Shown here piece by piece: positions 52,020 to 61,015 of a stretch of 64,000 nt of DNA. The notes below the pieces were generated by a model. It was not told where the DNA came from, made no database searches, and was given only the letters and a program-made list of their open reading frames with translations. Position 1 is the first letter of the stretch. Each line of letters starts with the position of its first letter. The DNA lies in assembly GCF_000166135.1 (NCBI RefSeq), contig NC_014666.1, positions 3,782,001-3,846,000 on the forward strand. The letters run 5' to 3'. Source of the stretch: Pseudofrankia inefficax (GTDB lineage Bacteria > Actinomycetota > Actinomycetes > Frankiales > Frankiaceae). The position numbers and the translations under genes were made by a program.

Positions 52020-53579
52020 ATGGCCGACGAAAAGCCTGTCGGTGGCGGCGAGGTTATCAGATGGGATTTCTTTATTTCTTATAGCCCGGCGGACCAGCTC
52101 TGGGCAGAATGGATCGCCTGGCAGCTCGAAGATGTCGGCCATAGGGTAGCGCTACAGGCGTGGGATGCTGTTCCAGGAACACATCTCACAACTAAGATGC
52201 GGGAGGGAGTGGAATTCTCGCTCCGCACTCTGGCGCTAGTCTCGGCCGAGTATCTCGCAGATTCCTACGGTAAGACCGAGTGGCAGATCACCTATAATTC
52301 CGATCCACAAGGTCTCTTGCGAAAGCTGGTTCCCATCAGGGTGTCGGACTGCGTAATTCCAGATATTCTGGGCCAGATCGCTTCGTTCGACCTTTTCGGT
52401 CTCGATAGAACCCAGGCGCGCGACCGTTTGGTTGCGAACGTCGAGGCTGCGGCGACGGGGCGCGCGAAACCATTGACGGAACCTGATTTTCCGCCCAACG
52501 CCCTCGAACGCCTGAAGCCAGAGTCGCCGCCAATCAGACCGGATTCGCAATTACTTGATGTCGAACGGAAAATCTCAATAAAGAAGCCCCGTTCCACTAT
52601 TTCTGCAGATCCCGTAGCGATATTTGTGCCGCTCCAAATTGAGACGGCTGGGTTTAGTTCTGACGGACTCATTCTCGCGTGCGGGACGGAGGAGGGAAGT
52701 CTGTTCTTCTCCAGAAAAGACGCGCCGTCTAGAGACTGGCTAGCCGCACCGACGGGCGCGATTCGGCTCCCCGAACGCGCATACGTAGAGTCCATCTCGT
52801 TCAAATCGAGCAGCGCGATCGTCGCCGTCGGATGCTTAGGCGAAGCCCCAACTCTGTGGGACGTGAGCGACATTCGATCGCCCAGAATGATCTGCGCTCT
52901 GGTGTCTGGGGATGGCGACCCTACCGACTACTGGTCGGCCGTATTTAGCTCTGACGGACAATTCATTCTGGTTTCCAATGATCCGGCAGAGATCTGGGAT
53001 GTGTCCGATCCACGCGAGCCGTCGCTGGTGCGTAATCTGGGAGTTCGAGGCGGGTCTACAATCGCAGGCAGTCCCCGATGGACCACCTTTTTTGTTGGCG
53101 GGCGCGACTCCTCCGAGCCTGCGATCGTGCGAATCAATGGTTTCGACACCGAACGCTCGCCGGAAGTATTTCGGCTGCTACGCACGCGCGGACAAAAAGG
53201 CCTGGAGGTCCATAGTGCAGACTTCGGTTATCGTGGAGACTATGCGATAGTGGCGTTCGAAAAACACGTTGAACTTTGGGGTATAGGGTATGGTGGACCG
53301 CCAAACTTTCTGCAGGAATTCGACTTCCCCGACGGCACGGGTTTTGTGAGATGCTCGCCCGTCGAGGACATCATCTCGGTTACATCTTCGAACTCCTTTT
53401 GGATAATTCGACGGAATCGTGAAGGCAGGTTTGAGCTAGTCGAAATTCCGTGTACATGGAAGCCGTACCGAACGGAATTTACGCCTGACGGTAGGCGTCT
53501 TGCGGCATTTGGGCGAGATCCCTACATCCGCTGGTGGGATGTCGTATCTTTCAGAAGATATTTCCGACGCGATGGTTGA
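52020..53579 (+). CDS. TIR-domain protein with C-terminal WD40-like propeller
   Basis: 519 residues. The TIR domain (~14-150) reads DFFISYSPADQLWAEWIAWQ and SAEYLADSYGKTEW, with the putative NADase Glu kept; it is closely similar to the TIR of the 38468 gene. Residues ~200-515 form repeated beta units (TAGFSSDGLILACGTEEGSL, LWDVSDIRSP, AVFSSDGQFILVSNDPAEIW, EFTPDGRRLAAFGRDPYIRW), a WD40-like propeller. ATG 52020 follows GTGAGG. The gene is much richer in AT than its neighbours (around 50% GC by eye) and uses codons rare elsewhere here, suggesting recent transfer. A conflict or defence role is likely but unproven. Confidence 0.88.
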   Translation: MADEKPVGGGEVIRWDFFISYSPADQLWAEWIAWQLEDVGHRVALQAWDAVPGTHLTTKMREGVEFSLRTLALVSAEYLADSYGKTEWQITYNSDPQGLLRKLVPIRVSDCVIPDILGQIASFDLFGLDRTQARDRLVANVEAAATGRAKPLTEPDFPPNALERLKPESPPIRPDSQLLDVERKISIKKPRSTISADPVAIFVPLQIETAGFSSDGLILACGTEEGSLFFSRKDAPSRDWLAAPTGAIRLPERAYVESISFKSSSAIVAVGCLGEAPTLWDVSDIRSPRMICALVSGDGDPTDYWSAVFSSDGQFILVSNDPAEIWDVSDPREPSLVRNLGVRGGSTIAGSPRWTTFFVGGRDSSEPAIVRINGFDTERSPEVFRLLRTRGQKGLEVHSADFGYRGDYAIVAFEKHVELWGIGYGGPPNFLQEFDFPDGTGFVRCSPVEDIISVTSSNSFWIIRRNREGRFELVEIPCTWKPYRTEFTPDGRRLAAFGRDPYIRWWDVVSFRRYFRRDG

Positions 53580-54026
53580 GCCAGACGTGATCATGGCCAC
53601 TCGCCAGCCGGGAACTGCGCGTCGCCACCTTGGCCACGCCCCAAGCTCGTGGCGCGGGACCAGACGTAACCGCATCAGGCTTTCCGGTGGGTCTGGAGGC
53701 GGCCGGCTTGGCAGCCAGGTCGGAAGCCAGGCCAACGGACAGCCTTAGACCTGCGTGGATGGCCGTGGAACTCGAACCGCCTTTGAACTGCGTCAACGGA
53801 TCCCGTGCACGTCACTGGACAACCGGACGAAGATCTCATTATTCTCCCTCGGTTGCCAGCGCCGTCCGCCACGGACAGGCGACGTTTGCGATGCAGCAGG
53901 CGCGATCGCTGTGAGTGGCACTTCTGGGCCCTGCTCGGGGTCCCATCGGGTGTTGTGCGGATCCAGCTATGACAAGCCCGACCTGGGAGGCTAACGTCGG
54001 CACTCGGCGGCTGCCGGGGGGATGGC
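53580..54026. other. 447-bp gap with no recognisable gene
   Basis: Follows the AT-rich TIR gene and has intermediate GC. Several short frames exist on both strands, but none has a convincing start, ribosome site or family resemblance. It may be the edge of the transferred segment. Confidence 0.4.
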
Positions 54027-54731
54027 GTGGGTTTCTTAGCGGTCTTGGCTTCTTCGATTGTCATTTTCGGGGTTGTCGCGTTGGCCATTGGCCACGTGCA
54101 CTGGGCGCGCGTTCATAACAGGCGGGCCGCTGGACTCGTCACGGCCGGTGGCGTCGTGGCCTTCGTTGTCGTCGGACTCCTCCTACCGAAGAACCCGGCC
54201 ACAGGCACCGCGGCAAGCGTCACGTCTAATGTGTTGTCGAGTAGCCCCCGCGCAGTCGCGAGCATCACCACACCTCCGGCCCTCAGTGAGACGGGCCGGG
54301 ACGCGGCGACCACCCGCCAGACGCAACCAGCACAGACACCTTCCGACCCGTCACATACGGCAGGCACGTCAACGCTGCGCACGACTCCGGCTGGGCCTGT
54401 CGAGTTGCGCACCTCGGTGCCAAGGCCCGTGGACGCACGAGCAACGCAGCCAGCTACCCAGCCTCGGCCACCGGCTCCCACGAACCCGCCCGCCACCGCG
54501 GCGCCGAGATCCGTTGCAGCCGCGCCACCGACTCAGGCGCCGCCGCCTGCTCCCGTCAACCCGCCTGCCGCCGCCCCCGCTGCGGCTTGCCAACCGCTGA
54601 CCAACGGCGGCAACTGCTACGAGCCGGGCGAGTACTGCCGCAATGCCGACCACGGCGTGCACGGCGTCGCGGGAAATGGCGAGGCGATCGTGTGTACCGA
54701 CAACAACGGCTGGCGGTGGGAGCCCGCCTAA
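54027..54731 (+). CDS. Membrane-anchored protein with Pro/Thr-rich stalk and Cys-containing C-terminal domain
   Basis: 234 residues from GTG 54027. Two hydrophobic segments at the N-terminus (VLASSIVIFGVVALAIGHV; AGGVVAFVVVGLLLP) anchor it. Residues ~55-185 are a Thr/Pro/Ala-rich low-complexity stalk. The last ~45 residues form a compact domain with four Cys: ACQPLTNGGNCYEPGEYCRN, DHGVHGVAGNGEAIVC and DNNGWRWE. Similar GxYC...GxxG...IxC...WRW endings occur on actinobacterial surface proteins, but I know no function. The domain probably sits outside the cell. Confidence 0.75.
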   Translation: MGFLAVLASSIVIFGVVALAIGHVHWARVHNRRAAGLVTAGGVVAFVVVGLLLPKNPATGTAASVTSNVLSSSPRAVASITTPPALSETGRDAATTRQTQPAQTPSDPSHTAGTSTLRTTPAGPVELRTSVPRPVDARATQPATQPRPPAPTNPPATAAPRSVAAAPPTQAPPPAPVNPPAAAPAAACQPLTNGGNCYEPGEYCRNADHGVHGVAGNGEAIVCTDNNGWRWEPA

Positions 54732-54801
54732 GGCCGCCCGACACGACCGTCCGCGACGCGGCGAGCATGCCGGACGGTGCCCACAGTGGAGCCTCGATTC
54801 A

Positions 54802-55452
54802 TCAGCGCGTGAATCGGAACAGGTGGCGGCCTGTCGGGTCGGAGCGCGGAACGTCGGCGAGGCGATGGACACCAACTCGGAAGCCCGCGTCGTCGGGGCG
54901 AATGAACCGCTCCTCGACGAACCCGTGGCGGGTGAACACCTTCCGGACGAGTTCGGCCGCATCGCCGGGGTGGCTGGTCGGGTCGTCGTCGCCGGTTGAC
55001 GCGCCACGGGTCCACAGGACCGCGGCGCCCGGAGTTAGCAGCCGGGGAAACGCGCCGACGGTCGTCTCCAGGTCGGTGTCAGAGATGTTCCCGAAGACGC
55101 CGCAGGCGAGCAGGACATCTGCTGGCGGGAGATCCGCGTAGGTGTCCATGACCCCCGCGTCGGCTGTGCGGACCTCGACGTCCGGCAGGTTCAGCTGGCT
55201 GGCCTGTGCTCGCGCCGCCGCGCCAAGGCCGGCGTCGATCTCGACAAGGACCGCGCGGACGTTGTCGTGTCCGGCGGCGAGGACCGGCAAGGTGTCTCGA
55301 CCGTCTCCGGCGCACAGGCTCAACAGCCGCGTCGGCCTACCTTCCGTGGCGGCCAGGAGGCGGGCCAGCTCCGCGCGGACGGTTGCCAGTCGTCGCGCCA
55401 GTCCGGACGCCGGATCGTCGTAGTTTCGATGCCAGGCGTTCCAGTCGGCCAT
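54802..55452 (-). CDS. Class I SAM-dependent methyltransferase
   Basis: 216 residues with start at ATG 55452 (MADWNAWHRNYDDP). RLLSLCAGDGRDTLPVLAAG is motif I for SAM binding, VRAVLVEIDAGLGAAARAQA supplies the acidic residue after beta-2, VEVRTADAG is motif II, and DVLLACGVFGNISDTDLE resembles motif III. The frame extends 25 codons upstream, but that part is not family-like. No ribosome site is clear. It stands alone; the acceptor is unknown. Confidence 0.85.
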   Translation of the reverse strand: MADWNAWHRNYDDPASGLARRLATVRAELARLLAATEGRPTRLLSLCAGDGRDTLPVLAAGHDNVRAVLVEIDAGLGAAARAQASQLNLPDVEVRTADAGVMDTYADLPPADVLLACGVFGNISDTDLETTVGAFPRLLTPGAAVLWTRGASTGDDDPTSHPGDAAELVRKVFTRHGFVEERFIRPDDAGFRVGVHRLADVPRSDPTGRHLFRFTR

Positions 55453-55643
55453 AGGTCCAGTCGAGCACGTTGTAGCCCCGGACGCCGGAATACGCCAGAA
55501 CAGCTGAGGCGGCTCCTGCGGCGGCACGGTGAGAACGTGACCGTGCGACGCGTTGGTGGACCGCTCGCTGTGTGACGCCGGTTCGGACGGGTGGACACCT
55601 ACCGAGTAGCTCGGCGCGGAAGCCGGCAGAAAGGGAGCGGGTT

Positions 55644-55967
55644 GTGCGGTACAGCACGTACGCGCACGTCGTAAGCCCTGACGACTTCCGCGGCGGCGTC
55701 GGTGGCCTGCTGCTCCGGGATGTCCTGGACGAGAATGACGGGCGCTACGAACATCTGCTCCGGCTGTCGGAGCGAGCGAGGAAGGACCTCCGGGAGCTCG
55801 CCAGGCTCACGGGGAACGGCGAGCTGGCGCGGATCGCCGATGCCGACGCGACGGTCGTCTCGCTGGAGCACCTTCGCCATCTCGACCCGGACACGACGCG
55901 GATCAGGATCGGTTCCGAGGTCACGCGAGAGCCCGGAGACGGCCCGCTGCCCGGCTTCGACCGCTGA
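55644..55967 (+). CDS. Hypothetical protein, source of a nearby partial duplicate
   Basis: 107 residues from GTG 55644 with GAAAGGGAG upstream. RYSTYAHVVSPDDFRGGVGG, LLLRDVLDENDGRYEHLLRL and ERARKDLRELARLTG suggest a small soluble alpha/beta protein. No family is recognised. The 3' part (55815-55938) recurs in decayed form at 56612-56725 beyond the GlsB-like gene. Confidence 0.65.
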   Translation: MRYSTYAHVVSPDDFRGGVGGLLLRDVLDENDGRYEHLLRLSERARKDLRELARLTGNGELARIADADATVVSLEHLRHLDPDTTRIRIGSEVTREPGDGPLPGFDR

Positions 55968-56194
55968 ACGAGGACCTCGAACGAACGCGACCGGACGGGC
56001 GTGGCGATCGTCGCTGTGACAGTCCTGACCAGCGCGGATGGCGTGGTCGGGCGCGCCGCGGGTGCTTGCCTCCGTAGCGGCATCGGACTCGATGCCCACA
56101 TTGCGCGCCAGTCGTCTGGTTTGGGCGGGCGAGGCAGGGTAAGGCTTCCGACAGAACAGATGATCTCGATACAGTTGCCTGCCTGGAGGGCTCC

Positions 56195-56512
56195 GTGCTT
56201 ACGATCATTATCTCGTGGATCGTTCTTGGGCTGATCGCCGGTGCGGTCGCGCGTCTCCTTGTGCCGGGCCGCGACCCGATGAGTGTTCCGATGACGATTC
56301 TCCTGGGGGTCGTCGGCTCGTTCATCGGCGGTTTTCTGGGCTATGTCCTCTTCGGCAAGGACCTGAACGAGGGCGCCCTGCAGCCGTCCGGCGTGATCGG
56401 CTCCATCATCGGCGCGATCATCCTGCTGCTGGTCTTTCGTTCCACCGAGCGGCGCCGTGGCCACACGAGCCGTCGCCGCCGCACGACCAGCCGGCGTCGC
56501 GCCTACCGCTGA
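56195..56512 (+). CDS. GlsB/YeaQ/YmgE-family (transglycosylase-associated) membrane protein
   Basis: 105 residues from GTG 56195 (TGGAGGG upstream). Three hydrophobic segments: LTIIISWIVLGLIAGAVARL, MTILLGVVGSFIGGFLGYVL and VIGSIIGAIILLLVFRS, with the conserved GLIAGxxARLLxPG and GSxIGGFLG Gly patterns. The tail is very basic (RRRGHTSRRRRTTSRRRAYR). The family is linked to envelope stress but lacks a defined activity. A strong hairpin 38 bp downstream may end the transcript. Confidence 0.9.
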   Translation: MLTIIISWIVLGLIAGAVARLLVPGRDPMSVPMTILLGVVGSFIGGFLGYVLFGKDLNEGALQPSGVIGSIIGAIILLLVFRSTERRRGHTSRRRRTTSRRRAYR

Positions 56513-56550
56513 GGTCAGGCCGTCAGACCGGCCTTGGTCACTCGGTCCGC

Positions 56551-56598
56551 ACGTGAGCGGGGTCCGCGAGATTTCCATCTCGTGGACCCCGCTCACGT
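56551..56598 (+). terminator. 22-bp hairpin downstream of the GlsB-like gene
   Basis: Arms ACGTGAGCGGGGTCCGCGAGAT (given here in full as two parts: ACGTGAGCGGG at 56551-56561 and GTCCGCGAGAT at 56562-56572) and 56577-56598 pair with a single G-U-type mismatch around a TTCC loop. There is no U-tract, so it is either a GC-type actinobacterial terminator or a palindromic element. It is next to a decayed duplicate. Confidence 0.6.
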
Positions 56599-56611
56599 AT
56601 GCCGTCGCCGA

Positions 56612-56725
56612 AACAGCGAGCTGGCACGGATCGCGGAAGCCGACGCGACTCCGACCTCGTCGCCATCTCGACCCGGACACGACACGGATCAGGATCGGCT
56701 CAGAGGTCACCCGGGAGCCGACGAG
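56612..56725 (+). pseudogene. Decayed partial duplicate of the 55644 gene's 3' end
   Basis: The stretch closely matches 55815-55938: AGCGAGCTGGCACGGATCGC against GGCGAGCTGGCGCGGATCGC, and CATCTCGACCCGGACACGAC shared exactly. A deletion of about ten bases in the middle breaks the frame. It lacks the first ~55 codons and any start. The GlsB-like gene lies between source and copy. Confidence 0.75.
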
Positions 56726-56784
56726 GGCATTACTGGCTAATTGCCCAGAGGAACGGTCGGGGTGGGCCGCTCAGTCCCATGCCG

Positions 56785-56965
56785 GTTTCCATACCAAACC
56801 GGCGATCATCGTCCGTCCATGGCGCGCTCACCTGTGATGATCGTCAGTCTGGTATCGAAACGGTCGTCCTACGTCCGAGATGTGCCTTTTATCCATACCA
56901 GACCCGCGATCTTGTCGATTGCGCCGGCCGGAGGCCACCGAAGATCCGCGACCGGGTATGGAAAT
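56785..56965. repeat. Cluster of 26-bp repeats in alternating orientation
   Basis: Units at 56785-56810 (+), 56836-56861 (inverted, 4 mismatches in 26) and 56889-56914 (+), plus a partial inverted match at 56955-56964. The shared core is CCATACCARACC followed by GCGATC. Together they could fold into alternative stems. This family differs from the 75-bp repeats. The rest of 56599-57246 holds no gene. Confidence 0.65.
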
Positions 56966-57246
56966 CGGCGCAAAAGGCGACCTGAAGATCGACTGGAGGC
57001 GCGGCGCGCCCCCCAGCCGCCCGGCCCCCGTTCGGCAGAAGGCCGGATCAGGCTCCATTCCTACCTCTCGCTCGACCACGGACGAGATTCGCCGCCACCA
57101 CGTGGGACCGGCGCGGCGCCCAGACCCCCAGCTGGCCGGCAGGGCGCACCAGAGGCCCAAACCGCAATCACTGGCGCTAGGTTGGCGTTGCGGCGGCGGG
57201 CCGAACATGTACAGGCGTCTGTGGGACCGGCACGTCAGGCCCGTGC

Positions 57247-58625
<1,379 letters not shown>

Positions 58626-58629
<4 letters not shown>

Positions 58630-60083
58630 CGGCGCGCAGCCCGCGCGGCCGCCGCGAGCGCGGCCGCCCCGAGATCGCGGTCGACCTCCAGCTCGGCCGC
58701 GACGTCCAGTGCGAGGTGTTCCTTCCAGGGCGCGGCGATCACCTGGACCGACAGCGGTAGCCCTTCCGCCGACACGCCCACCGGCACAGACACGACAGGC
58801 ACGCCGAGCAGGCTCACCGCGCGGCAGTGGGCCATCAGGTTGGGCCCCTCGACGCGGACGCCGTCGACGTCGAGCCCGTCCTCCGGGTCGCAGGCCGGGC
58901 CTGGTGCGACCGGCAGGAGGACGACGTCGACGAGGTCGAACACGGCGAGGGCGGCGGACCGTGCCTCGTCCGCCGCCCGTTCCGCGCGGGCGAGGCGGTC
59001 GGGATCCGGCCCGGGCGGTGGGATGAGCTTCGCGAGGACGTCGGCCGGGACCCGGTCGAGGTGCGAGAGGGCGGCGAAGTGGTCCGGGTTCGGCGTGAGT
59101 GCCCGGACCTCGCGGTAGCGGTCGAAGCACTCGGCGAACACGTCCGGCAGCGCCACGACCGCCGCGCACAGCGAGGCGAGCCCACCGGCGACCTCGGCCA
59201 TCAGGTCGGCGACCTCGCGGCGCACCGGGGCGATCGAGGCGCCCGTGCTCCAGCCGATGATGAGCCGCTCGATGCCGGCCGGCGCGGGCACGGGCAGGTC
59301 CCGGACGCGGGGATCGATCCCGTCCGGGCGGGCGATCACCGACAGGAGCAGCCGCAGGTCCTCGACCCGCCGCGCCATCGGGCCGATGACCTGCAGGCGG
59401 CCCTGCAGGCCGGTCAGGTCCGGCAGCGGGCGCCGGCCGTCGCCGAGCTCGCCGCCGGCGCCGGGCACCTGGCCGGTGCCGGGGACCCGGCCGACGGTGG
59501 CCCGCAGGCCGACGATGCCCGTGCACTGCGCCGGCCACCGGATGGATCCCCCGAAGTCGCCGCCCAGGCCGGCCGCGCTCAGGCCCGCGGCGATGGCCGC
59601 CGCCTCGCCGCCGCTCGACCCGCCGGGGGAGTGGGCGGTGGACAGCGGGTTGGCCGTCGCGCCGAACCGGGCGTTGTCGGTCACCGTGCCGAACGCGAGC
59701 TCGGGCAGGTTGGTCTTGCCGACGATCAGTGCTCCGGCGGCTCGCAGGCTCGCCACCGCCGAGGCGTCGGCGGCCGCGGCCCGGTCGTCCCAGCCGAAGC
59801 CGCCGGCGGTCGTCGGCGCGCCGGCCACGCAGATGATGTCCTTGACCGTCACCGGCACGCCGGCGAGCGGGAGGCGCTCACGTTCGCCGGGGTCCAGCGC
59901 GTCGAGGCGCTTGGCCGCCGCGCGGGCCGGCTCCCACAGCGGCGTGACGATGGCGTTCAGGTCGCTGGCCGCCGTGCGCGCGGCATGGGTCTCCAGCACC
60001 TCGACCGCGCTGCGCCGGCCGGACCGGACGTCCGCGGCGATCTGCGCGGCGGACTCGGGCGGGCCGTCTGCTGGAGCTGACAC
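58626..60083 (-). CDS. Amidase-signature (GatA-like) amidase
   Basis: 485 residues. The Ser-cisSer-Lys triad is visible: Lys in GVPVTVKDIICVAG (~84), cis-Ser in HSPGGSSGGEAAAIAAG (~160) and the nucleophile in GGDFGGSIRWPA (~184). The segment GALIVGKTNLPELAFG is typical. GTG 60083 has GAGGAGG upstream. It is first in the operon, with the hydantoinase downstream. A general amide or carbamoyl substrate is likely; a GatA role is unlikely because no GatB/GatC is present. Confidence 0.92.
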
Positions 60084-60155
60084 GGAGCGCCTCCTCGAAG
60101 CTCTGGTATCCCCAAAGTAGAGAAACGCGCATGTCTACCGCGTAAAATCTCCATC

Positions 60156-60860
60156 GTGAGGACATCGGGTATACCGGATGACGAGATCGGCAACGGGTGC
60201 GGAGAATCGCCGCCGCCCGCGACCGAGTCCCTGCGGCTGCTGGACGGTCTGCGGGAAGGGATCATCCGCGGCGACTACCCGCCGGGCACGCGGCTGCGCG
60301 AGCGCGACCTCGCCGTCGAGTTCCAGACCTCCCGGATGCCCGTGCGCGAGGCCCTGCCCCAGCTGGAGAGCGAGGGCTTCGTCATCACGCATCCCCGCCG
60401 GGGCACGGTCGTGACGCGGCTGACCCTGCGGGACGCCGTCGAGCTGTTCGAGGTCCGGCTGGGCATCGAGGTCCTCGCCACCCGCCAGGCGGCGAACCGG
60501 GTCGCCGCCGGAGCGTCGACCGACGGACTGCGGGCGGCGATGGCGCGTTCCGAGGAGGCGACCGTCGGGGGCGACCCTCGCGAGGTGGCGCTGCGCAGCG
60601 TCGCCCTGCACGCCGAGATCATCGCGCTCGCCGGCAACTCGCTGCTCAGCTCGATGATGCGGACCGTCGCGATGCGCGACCGCTGGATCTCCCAGATCGC
60701 GAAGGACGCGAAGCCGAGCATCGCCTGCGAGGAGCACCACCGCCTGTGCGACGCCATCTACGCCGGGGATGGTGACCTCGCGTCGTCGCTGGCCTACGCC
60801 CACATCGCGCGGGCCCGGGGCGAGCAGCTGGCCGTGCTGCGGACCGTCCTGCCGTCCTGA
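60156..60860 (+). CDS. GntR-family regulator, FadR/FCD subfamily
   Basis: 234 residues from GTG 60156. HTH: LDGLREGIIRGDYPPGTRLR, then EFQTSRMPVREALPQLESEG and the wing HPRRGTVVTRL. The FCD domain follows (ELFEVRLGIEVLATRQA; SVALHAEIIALAGN; EEHHRLCDAIYAGD with the His pair). Divergent from the amidase/hydantoinase operon across 72 bp, so it very likely controls that operon. GGTATACC at 60169-60176, inside its own 5' end, is a small palindrome that could be part of an operator. Confidence 0.92.
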   Translation: MRTSGIPDDEIGNGCGESPPPATESLRLLDGLREGIIRGDYPPGTRLRERDLAVEFQTSRMPVREALPQLESEGFVITHPRRGTVVTRLTLRDAVELFEVRLGIEVLATRQAANRVAAGASTDGLRAAMARSEEATVGGDPREVALRSVALHAEIIALAGNSLLSSMMRTVAMRDRWISQIAKDAKPSIACEEHHRLCDAIYAGDGDLASSLAYAHIARARGEQLAVLRTVLPS

Positions 60861-60945
60861 CGCCACCCCCGACGCGGGCGGGCCCGCGGGAGTGACGCGC
60901 CTACCTTCCGATCTGGAGCTGATCCTCCCGTTACCCTGCTAGGGT

Positions 60946-60970
60946 CAAATGGAGGATCTTCCTCCATTTG
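60946..60970. promoter_or_regulatory. Operator upstream of the DHA2 MFS gene
   Basis: CAAATGGAGGA (60946-60956), TCT, TCCTCCATTTG (60960-60970): a perfect 11-bp inverted repeat. It directly follows TAGGGT (60940-60945), a possible -10 box, and lies 45 bp before the MFS start. The TetR at 62644 is a plausible binder. Confidence 0.65.
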
Positions 60971-61015
60971 TGGCGCCGCTCACGACGGTCGCGCGCTTGA
61001 CGAAGGGATGGCCGC

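Noticed and set aside
53580-54026. Several 60-95 codon frames in the gap after the TIR-propeller gene
   Set aside because: Overlapping frames on both strands with no start context or recognisable family; left as an unassigned gap.
56785-56965. CRISPR array
   Set aside because: Repeats are imperfect, in alternating orientation, only three or four in number, and have no cas genes nearby.
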